Assembly (NCBI GenBank): GCA_028280575.1
Contig: JANQLN010000114.1
Coordinates: forward strand, 1 to 48,290
DNA from: Clostridia bacterium
Lineage (GTDB): Bacteria > Bacillota > Clostridia > Acetivibrionales > STF1-152
DNA length: 48,290 nt
Direction of reading: 5' to 3'
The number at the start of each line of letters is the position of its first letter. The first letter of the stretch is position 1. Both the position numbers and the translations under genes were made by a program. Positions 42,188-48,290 of this stretch are shown piece by piece. The notes beneath the pieces are model-generated. The model was not told the DNA's origin. It made no database searches and saw nothing but the letters and a program-made list of their open reading frames with translations.

Positions 42188-43156
42188 TTGAAAAAAACAA
42201 GTGGGTATTGCGCTGCTGTGAATAAAAACAGGCAAAACAAATTTATTAAGGAAATGAAAAAACATGGTTCGCTGTATTTACTTATGGTTCCAGGTATCCT
42301 GTATTTTATCATTATCAGATATTTGCCCATGTGGGGGATATCTATTGCATTTTTTGACTATAAAGTGTGGCTGACAAACCTGTTTGACAATCAATGGCTG
42401 GGATTGGAGAATTTCAGGAGTTTTATTCAGAGTCCTTCATTTACAAGGATTTTAAGAAATACACTTGGAATAACCGGATTAAAACTCTTAATCGGGTCGC
42501 CGTTTCCCTTAATCCTTGCATTGATGCTGAATGAAATAACGCAAAAAGCAACCAAACGGGTTATACAAACCATTACATATTTGCCTCATTTCCTGTCATG
42601 GGTTATTATTTACGGATTATTTTTTGCCATGTTTAATCAAACATATGGTGCAGTGAATAACATACTTGTTCATTTAGGACTTGACAAGATAGATATCCTC
42701 ACAAATAAGAGCTTTTTTTGGCAAACGCTTTTAGCATCTCATATATGGAAAAATATAGGATGGGGAAGCATTATTTATTTGGCATCAATTAATAGCATAC
42801 CAACAAATTTGTATGAATCTGCAAGTATTGACGGGGCCAACCGCTGGCAAAAGACATGCCATATAACAATCCCGTCGGTACTACCGGTATTTGCCATTTT
42901 GTTTATTTTGGCCCTGGGCAGAATCCTCAATGAAGACTTCCAACAGGTGCTTATGTTTATGGGAGGGCCGGACGCAGTATATATGACTGATGTGGGTGAA
43001 GTGTTTGAGACATATGTTTTCAGGGTGGGATTGGTTGAAGCAAGATACAGTTATGCAACAGCCGTGGGAATATTCAAATCAATTGTAGGATTGATACTTG
43101 TAATAAATGCAAACAGGATAGCGAAGAAATATTTTAATTACCGTGGAGCCTGGTAA
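42188..43156 (+). CDS. ABC sugar permease, LplB type
   Basis: A 322-residue permease with six membrane segments: the N-terminal HGSLYLLMVPGILYFIII signature and the EAA loop NLYESASIDGANRWQKTCHITIP. It starts at TTG with AGAGGT 7 nt upstream. It resembles the LplB of region 6 in layout but is clearly diverged. No ATPase is encoded in the operon. Confidence 0.87.
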   Translation: MKKTSGYCAAVNKNRQNKFIKEMKKHGSLYLLMVPGILYFIIIRYLPMWGISIAFFDYKVWLTNLFDNQWLGLENFRSFIQSPSFTRILRNTLGITGLKLLIGSPFPLILALMLNEITQKATKRVIQTITYLPHFLSWVIIYGLFFAMFNQTYGAVNNILVHLGLDKIDILTNKSFFWQTLLASHIWKNIGWGSIIYLASINSIPTNLYESASIDGANRWQKTCHITIPSVLPVFAILFILALGRILNEDFQQVLMFMGGPDAVYMTDVGEVFETYVFRVGLVEARYSYATAVGIFKSIVGLILVINANRIAKKYFNYRGAW

Positions 43157-43194
43157 TATGCAGCTGCGCAAAAAACCTGAAAGGGAGATATACC

Positions 43195-44076
43195 TTGATA
43201 ACTAATCAAAGGAAATTACGGGTGAGCTATATTATCATAAATATGTTACTGATACTCCTTGCCGTGACAATAGTAGTGCCTTTTTACATGGTCATATTGT
43301 CATCCTTTACAAAGGAGACGGACCTTGTAAAGCATGGCGGCATGCTGTTTATTCCTCAATCCATAACTCTTGAGGCCTATAAAACAGTTTTTAATGAAAA
43401 CAGGATTATAACGGCTTTCAAAAATTCACTGTTTATCACTTTGACAGGAACCTTCTTCCATGTCCTCATAACATCCATGCTGGCATACCCTTTATCAAAA
43501 AAGCTCCGTTACGGAAAAGTAATCGGTTTTCTCATATATTTTACAATGCTGTTTAACGGGGGGCTGATTCCGACTTTTTTACTCCTTAAAAGAATAAATC
43601 TTTTAAACACTTTATGGGTAATTATTGTAGTAGGATTGGTCAGCCCATACCATATGATTCTTCTGCGGAATTTCTTTGCTGAAATCCCTGGAGAGATTGA
43701 AGAATCTGCATTAATAGATGGCGCGGGACGGTTTAAAATCCTTTTTAAAATGATTTTTCCCCTTTCCCTCCCGGCGATCGCCACCATTGGATTGTTTACC
43801 ATGGTATTTTACTGGAATAACTGGCTCAATGCCGTATTTTTCATACCGGATAAAAGTAAATGGCCGTTGCCCACTATTTTAATGTTAATGCTGCAAAATT
43901 CATTGCGTACACAGACACCGGAGGACATTGTCAGTATTGAAGACATGGCAAGTGTACCGGCAGAGTCCCTTAAATATGCTACTCTAATGGTGACCACGGT
44001 ACCCATTATGCTTGTGTACCCGTTTTTACAAAAGTATTTTGCAAAAGGCATAATAATAGGAGCCGTCAAGGGATAG
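43195..44076 (+). CDS. ABC sugar permease, YtcP type
   Basis: A 293-residue permease with six membrane segments, EAA loop IEESALIDGAGRFKILFKMIFP and C-terminus YFAKGIIIGAVKG. It starts at TTG with AAGGGAG upstream. It pairs with the LplB-type protein before it. Confidence 0.87.
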   Translation: MITNQRKLRVSYIIINMLLILLAVTIVVPFYMVILSSFTKETDLVKHGGMLFIPQSITLEAYKTVFNENRIITAFKNSLFITLTGTFFHVLITSMLAYPLSKKLRYGKVIGFLIYFTMLFNGGLIPTFLLLKRINLLNTLWVIIVVGLVSPYHMILLRNFFAEIPGEIEESALIDGAGRFKILFKMIFPLSLPAIATIGLFTMVFYWNNWLNAVFFIPDKSKWPLPTILMLMLQNSLRTQTPEDIVSIEDMASVPAESLKYATLMVTTVPIMLVYPFLQKYFAKGIIIGAVKG

Positions 44077-44141
44077 CATGTAGCTTAAGAAGGTCTTGGT
44101 TTCAGGCCTTTGGATATAAAATAAAAAGGAGTGGAAAAAAT

Positions 44142-45755
44142 ATGAAAAGAGCAAAAGTGTTCATTGCAGTTTTATTGATGGCATTGATTCCTTCAATGTT
44201 GATGGGCTGTCAAAAAGATGAAAGTGAAACAGCCGCCACTACAACTGCAGCCGGAGAGGAAAAACAGGGAGAGGAAAGCAAGGAAGAGGAAAAAAAGGAA
44301 ATAGAGGATTATGGCCTGATTAGAATAGGCGTTGCCCAGGGAGGAACCCAGCATGAAACACCCGAAGACAATGATTTGGTGGAAGAGGAAATCAACGCCA
44401 TGCTATTAGCCGACAGAAATGCAAAAGTTGACCTGGAGGTTGTCTATTTTACAAAATCGCAAAGAAAGCAGGAGATTAATATTAAAATAGCTTCCGGTGA
44501 ACGGCTTGATATTATCGGACAGTATTGGAATGACACCCCAGGTTTCATGCAGCCTATGGACGAGTACCTGGATAAATACGGGCAAAACATAAAAAAACTG
44601 ATACCCGGTTATGCCTGGGATAATGTTACCATTGACGGCAATATTATGGCCATAACATGTTCAAGGCCCCAGTGGGCTCTTAACGGCGGCTTTGCTGTAA
44701 GAAGCAAATTGTTGGATGAGGCAGGTATTGAAAATAAGCCTTCAAATATTGAAGAAGTAGAAGCAATGCTTGCAAAATTTAAGGAAATGGGATATATTGC
44801 AATGACCTCCTTCCAAACAGAATTCCTTATAATGACCTTTGGCGGGACGATTGAAGGGTATAAAGGTTCACATGAGTTTAGAAAACCTTTATATATAGAT
44901 GAAGCCGGGAATGTTATGCCGGAAATTGTAACACCCGCCAATTTGGAAATGACCATGAAAATACGCAGCTGGGTGGAAAAAGAATATCTTCCGGGTGATT
45001 ATGTTACAATGAATGCACAAACCATGCTGCAGCTTATAAAAACGGGTAAAGTTGCTTCCTGGGTTGAGAATAATCTTGGCTGGTCAGGACAAACATATGA
45101 AGCCATGCTGGCTATTGACCCGGATGAAAGACTTGAAATCATTCCATGGTTGGGAAAAAAGCCAAAGATAAGTCCTGTCGCAACCACAGTTTGTTTCACA
45201 CCCAATACCAAAAATTTCGAGGGCACCATCAAATATTTTGACTGGATATGCAGCGATTATGAAAATTATTATACTGCCGCATATGGTATAAATGGTGTTC
45301 ATCGCCATAATGACTACGAAAATATGACCACTGAGCTGATTGATACTGTAAATGGAAGAAAGACCAGATTTTTGGGCAGAGGGTTGGTTGGCATTTTAAA
45401 CCTGGATACTGATTTTGGAAAACGGATGCAGGAAAAAATCAGTCCTGATTCAACCGTAGCACAAATAAGAACCCAGGAGTACCATGATACAATATATAAA
45501 ACCTATGTCAACTGGCCGGATGATAAAAAAGTAAAAAATCCGTTTTATAACTATCGCGTCCGAATTGAGGATGACAGCCTCAGGACCAGTATGGAGGAAG
45601 AATATAAAACCATAAGGCAAAAACGGGATTCATATATTATTGAGGGTGATTTAGAAGCCTATAAGAAAGCGCTGGATGAATTTAAGCAAGCCTGGGAAAC
45701 AAAATATATGAAAATTTTTACCGATGTATTTAATAAAGCTGCAGGCAATAGGTGA
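44142..45755 (+). CDS. ABC sugar-binding lipoprotein, LplA type
   Basis: 537 residues with a signal peptide and lipobox (IPSMLMGC, Cys23), then a Glu/Thr/Lys-rich linker up to about residue 50. The mature part carries IRIGVAQGG and SGERLDIIGQYWND and is a typical large LplA-type binding protein. AAAAGGAG precedes the ATG. It hands its ligand to the two permeases; a sulfated oligosaccharide is suggested by the sulfatase downstream. Confidence 0.86.
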   Translation: MKRAKVFIAVLLMALIPSMLMGCQKDESETAATTTAAGEEKQGEESKEEEKKEIEDYGLIRIGVAQGGTQHETPEDNDLVEEEINAMLLADRNAKVDLEVVYFTKSQRKQEINIKIASGERLDIIGQYWNDTPGFMQPMDEYLDKYGQNIKKLIPGYAWDNVTIDGNIMAITCSRPQWALNGGFAVRSKLLDEAGIENKPSNIEEVEAMLAKFKEMGYIAMTSFQTEFLIMTFGGTIEGYKGSHEFRKPLYIDEAGNVMPEIVTPANLEMTMKIRSWVEKEYLPGDYVTMNAQTMLQLIKTGKVASWVENNLGWSGQTYEAMLAIDPDERLEIIPWLGKKPKISPVATTVCFTPNTKNFEGTIKYFDWICSDYENYYTAAYGINGVHRHNDYENMTTELIDTVNGRKTRFLGRGLVGILNLDTDFGKRMQEKISPDSTVAQIRTQEYHDTIYKTYVNWPDDKKVKNPFYNYRVRIEDDSLRTSMEEEYKTIRQKRDSYIIEGDLEAYKKALDEFKQAWETKYMKIFTDVFNKAAGNR

Positions 45756-45781
45756 CATATATTACGGATAAGGTGATGATA

Positions 45782-46579
45782 ATGATGGGTAAGGCAGCAA
45801 GGCAGGAAATGGCGGATCATATAAGCAAAAGGTTTTATGGGCTGCTGGATTATAAAATTACCGGTCAGCCGTTAAAATCAAAAGTGCAATGGGAAAATGA
45901 ATATATGATTTTCGCCTGCCCCCATAGCAGACCGGATTTAAAAGGGTACATGAAAATGATAAAATATCCCTTGGATAATGAAAGGCATGGCCTAAAGATA
46001 CGCTTGTGCCGTTTTGGAAACGATGGTTATCATTGTTTTTTGCAAATGAATTTGGAATGCTTGAATGATTTTTTATGTACCCCGGTAAAATGGACATTTG
46101 AAACCAAGCTTGCAAAGCAATGGGATGAAGAGGCGTATCCTTACACTTGCCAGCAAGGAGAATGCTTTGTTGACAGAGGGACATTATATGAAACAATAAA
46201 TGGTAAGGACAGGTCAAAACCATTAAAAGGAAATTATACCTTTCGATACAATTTGTTTGATGCTATTCAGACAAATGGGGAAAAAATGGATGGGGCATTT
46301 TCATTTTCAATAATCGACGAATTAAATGTTATAAAAAAGGATAATATGCTGAAACCTTATATTGAGCTTAACCTTCCTTCTATAAATAAAAATATGGATA
46401 TAAGGAGCTATGTACACACCGGTCAATCCGTCATACCTGCTGTATACGGCCTGGGTTTTGACGGCAGGGTTTTATTTTACATCAGCGGGATTGAAATTTT
46501 ATTTCTTATAAACAGGGAAAATGAATTGTCGAAAGGATGGAAAAATTTATATGAAAAACTTCGTAATTATCATTGTTGA
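45782..46579 (+). CDS. Protein of unknown function between importer and sulfatase genes
   Basis: 265 residues, no signal peptide or membrane segment, mixed alpha/beta with several aromatic-rich strands (for example YTFRYNLFDAIQTNG). Two cysteine pairs are spread along it without a zinc-binding pattern I trust. I start at ATG 45782 with AGGTGA 6 nt upstream; a GTG at 45752 overlapping the previous stop is possible. It overlaps the sulfatase gene by 29 bp, so the two products are probably made together. I do not recognise the family; it may act on the same imported saccharide. Confidence 0.6.
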   Translation: MMGKAARQEMADHISKRFYGLLDYKITGQPLKSKVQWENEYMIFACPHSRPDLKGYMKMIKYPLDNERHGLKIRLCRFGNDGYHCFLQMNLECLNDFLCTPVKWTFETKLAKQWDEEAYPYTCQQGECFVDRGTLYETINGKDRSKPLKGNYTFRYNLFDAIQTNGEKMDGAFSFSIIDELNVIKKDNMLKPYIELNLPSINKNMDIRSYVHTGQSVIPAVYGLGFDGRVLFYISGIEILFLINRENELSKGWKNLYEKLRNYHC

Positions 46580-47942
46580 CCAGATGTCCATGGATTGCAT
46601 ATCCCTATATAAAAAATATTTTAAGGACGAAGCCTACCTTGCCCATTGGGTGGATACTCCCAATCTTGACAGAATGATTAACGAAGGCGTATCATTTACC
46701 AGGTCATATACCCCCAGTGCCGTTTGTTGTCCTGCAAGAGCATCTTTATTTACCTCCAGGATGCCTGTAGAGCATGGTGTAATCTGCAATAATATCGGCA
46801 TTGACCGCAATGTTCCCAATATGGGTGAATGGTTTGGCGATCATTCCGATTATACCATGCATTATTGCGGGAAATGGCACGCAGGGGGTAAATGGAACTG
46901 TCCCCAAAAAGAAGGCGCCAGAAAAATCCCGGGCATGAACGTCTTACCCATAGGTGAACATAGTAACGGAAGTAACCTTGATTATAAAGTGTCCCAGACC
47001 GTATCTGCTTTTGTAAGAAATTACGATAAGGATAAGCCCTTTATCCTGGTTTCAGGATTGCTAAACCCCCACGATATTTGTTTCTGGGCACATGACTTTG
47101 GTGTCAAAGATACCATAAAACGTTCCTCTGATTTTTTTGATATTGAAAACCATTTGCCGCCTGTCCCACCCAATATGGACTATGATTTCATTGAACCGGA
47201 CAAGGAACATGTCAAACCGCTGCCGCCGCATTTTAATGCACATGAATGGCAGAATTACCTTTATGATTATTGCCGGATGGTAGAAAAAATAGACTCTGAT
47301 GTGGAGAAAATATTAAATGCTGTTGAAGACAGGGATGATGATACATTTGTAATATTTACCTCTGACCATGGAGACGGTTTGGGCCGGCATGGCAGAATTG
47401 AAAAATGGCATCCTTATGAGGGCTCAAATAAAATACCTTTAATCTTCTGGAATCCTAAAAGCATATGCAAAGGGTTCATAAACAACAGTCATTTTGTAAA
47501 TTTACTGGATATATTTCCTACAATTTGTGATTATACGGGTGTAGAAATGCCACCCCATTCAAGAGGGCTGAGTCTTAAGCCTTTGCTGGAAGGAAAGGAG
47601 CCTGGAGAATGGAGGGACCATATTTATATAGATTATGAAAAAACGGGAAGAATCATCATCAGTGAGAGGTATAAATATGTTATGAAATACAAATTCTCCG
47701 GCAACGACGATTTACAGTTTATCAGGAAAGAAGACGGCGTTTTTGAATCCTTTGGCAAGGGAGCAGGGCATACCTATGAGAAATATTCAGAACGCATGCT
47801 TTTCGACCTGGAAAAAGACCCCTGGGAAAAAGTCAATCTATACAATAATCCCAATTATAAGGAAGTTTTAAGCTGGCATGAGGAAAAGCTTAAGGAATGG
47901 GAAGAAAAATTAATACCGGGGATGCATTATGACCGGAATTAG
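46551..47942 (+). CDS. Cytoplasmic sulfatase (Cys-type, CCPAR)
   Basis: 463 residues of the alkaline-phosphatase superfamily. The N-terminal motif CCPARASLFTSR gives the formylglycine site at Cys59 (C-x-P-x-R). The metal-site aspartates are in IIVDQMSMD (Asp10) and FTSDHGDGLGRHG. There is no signal peptide, so it acts inside the cell on an imported sulfate ester (aryl-, choline- or sugar-sulfate). I start at ATG 46551; the ATG 30 nt earlier lacks a ribosome site. Formylglycine formation in anaerobes needs an anaerobic maturase (anSME), not seen here. A phosphonate-monoester hydrolase role is the main alternative. Confidence 0.85.
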   Translation: MKNFVIIIVDQMSMDCISLYKKYFKDEAYLAHWVDTPNLDRMINEGVSFTRSYTPSAVCCPARASLFTSRMPVEHGVICNNIGIDRNVPNMGEWFGDHSDYTMHYCGKWHAGGKWNCPQKEGARKIPGMNVLPIGEHSNGSNLDYKVSQTVSAFVRNYDKDKPFILVSGLLNPHDICFWAHDFGVKDTIKRSSDFFDIENHLPPVPPNMDYDFIEPDKEHVKPLPPHFNAHEWQNYLYDYCRMVEKIDSDVEKILNAVEDRDDDTFVIFTSDHGDGLGRHGRIEKWHPYEGSNKIPLIFWNPKSICKGFINNSHFVNLLDIFPTICDYTGVEMPPHSRGLSLKPLLEGKEPGEWRDHIYIDYEKTGRIIISERYKYVMKYKFSGNDDLQFIRKEDGVFESFGKGAGHTYEKYSERMLFDLEKDPWEKVNLYNNPNYKEVLSWHEEKLKEWEEKLIPGMHYDRN

Positions 47943-48059
47943 ATAAGGGGGTGAAAAAGCTATTTGTCATATTTTACTTCTCTGTTCTTCTAGCTTAGGG
48001 ACATCATAAGGTATTTGACTTTTCGAGCAAGTAAAAAAAAGGAAAGAGGTGTAAATAGT

Positions 48060-48290
48060 ATGAAAAAATTATTTGCCTTTGTGTTGTGTACTTTTTTTAT
48101 TGTAATGTTCATTGCTCCGTCACTGTTAACCGACTCCGGAAAAGCCAATGCAATAATTGATGTAAAAGGGAAAATGTGGTATGAAGATAATAATCTTCGT
48201 GTGGCTGCCGGCTATCCTTCGGATATGGTATATAAATTCAGCACAGCTCCGGAGAGCTGGCAGTATGCAAGAGACAATATGAGCGTCTAC
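48060..48290 (+). CDS. Secreted protein, 5' part only
   Basis: A signal peptide (MKKLFAFVLCTFFIVMFIAPSLLTDSGKANA) is followed by IIDVKGKMWYEDNNLRVAAG, and the gene is cut by the window edge after 77 codons. AGAGGTG precedes the ATG. Position after the sulfatase suggests a secreted glycan-binding or -degrading protein, for example a cellulosomal enzyme, which cannot be confirmed. 47943-48059 holds no gene. Confidence 0.8.
   Translation, partial: MKKLFAFVLCTFFIVMFIAPSLLTDSGKANAIIDVKGKMWYEDNNLRVAAGYPSDMVYKFSTAPESWQYARDNMSVY

Noticed and set aside
47952-47999. Short frame MKKLFVIFYFSVLLA resembling a signal peptide
   Set aside because: It ends after 15 codons, its GTG lies directly on the GGGGG stretch, and it looks like a chance or decayed signal-peptide start beside the real one at 48060.

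Overview
The window looks like the chromosome of a low-GC, anaerobic, saccharolytic clostridium (Ruminiclostridium / Lachnoclostridium-like). The reasons are AT-rich intergenic DNA, strong GGAGG-type ribosome binding sites, frequent TTG starts, three carbohydrate ABC importers (two of the Lpl/Ytc type, one linked to a YesM/YesN two-component pair), PTS genes, and an I-B-like CRISPR repeat. No rRNA, intact tRNA, insertion sequence or cas gene was found. Assignments rest on reading motifs by eye.

Region 1 (1-480): the tail of an unidentified gene, then a short decaying CRISPR array. Its leader and promoter lie on the right and are transcribed leftward.

Region 2 (490-11521): sugar uptake. On the minus strand are a HAD phosphatase and a PTS operon (GntR, EIIA, SIS isomerase, EIIB, UlaA-type EIIC). 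The PTS operon has a perfect-consensus promoter that carries an operator in its spacer. Upstream lie a CUT1 ABC importer (binding protein and two permeases) and a second GntR that probably starts at CTG. nagA diverges from that regulator. Together they suggest an amino-sugar or related phosphosugar pathway.

Region 3 (11745-14100): a URO-D-fold methyltransferase-like gene, a possible 53-residue membrane protein and an orphan HicB antitoxin.

Region 4 (14122-23474): a block that is clearly GC-richer than its flanks. It contains MarR, a heterodimeric ABC exporter-fold pair and a five-gene Nik/Opp-type importer, and ends 44 bp before a 48-bp fragment of a tRNA-Ser 3' end. This is probably a horizontally acquired metal or metallophore module.

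Region 5 (23475-26300): an AraC-type regulator with an unrecognised large C-terminal domain, a truncated pseudogene and little else.

Region 6 (26338-33418): an LplB/YtcP/LplA-type importer followed by a YesM-like kinase and a YesN-like regulator.

Region 7 (33524-36946, minus strand): a Phd-antitoxin/Uma2-nuclease fusion behind its own consensus promoter, and a three-gene ABC-2 exporter.

Region 8 (37100-42016): a candidate short RNA with its own promoter and terminator, a stand-alone condensation-type acyltransferase, TetR, an MFS transporter and a membrane-anchored glycerophosphodiesterase.

Region 9 (42133-48290): a second Lpl-type importer, an unknown protein, a sulfatase without a signal peptide, and the start of a secreted protein cut by the window edge. 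This suggests uptake of a sulfated saccharide and its desulfation inside the cell.
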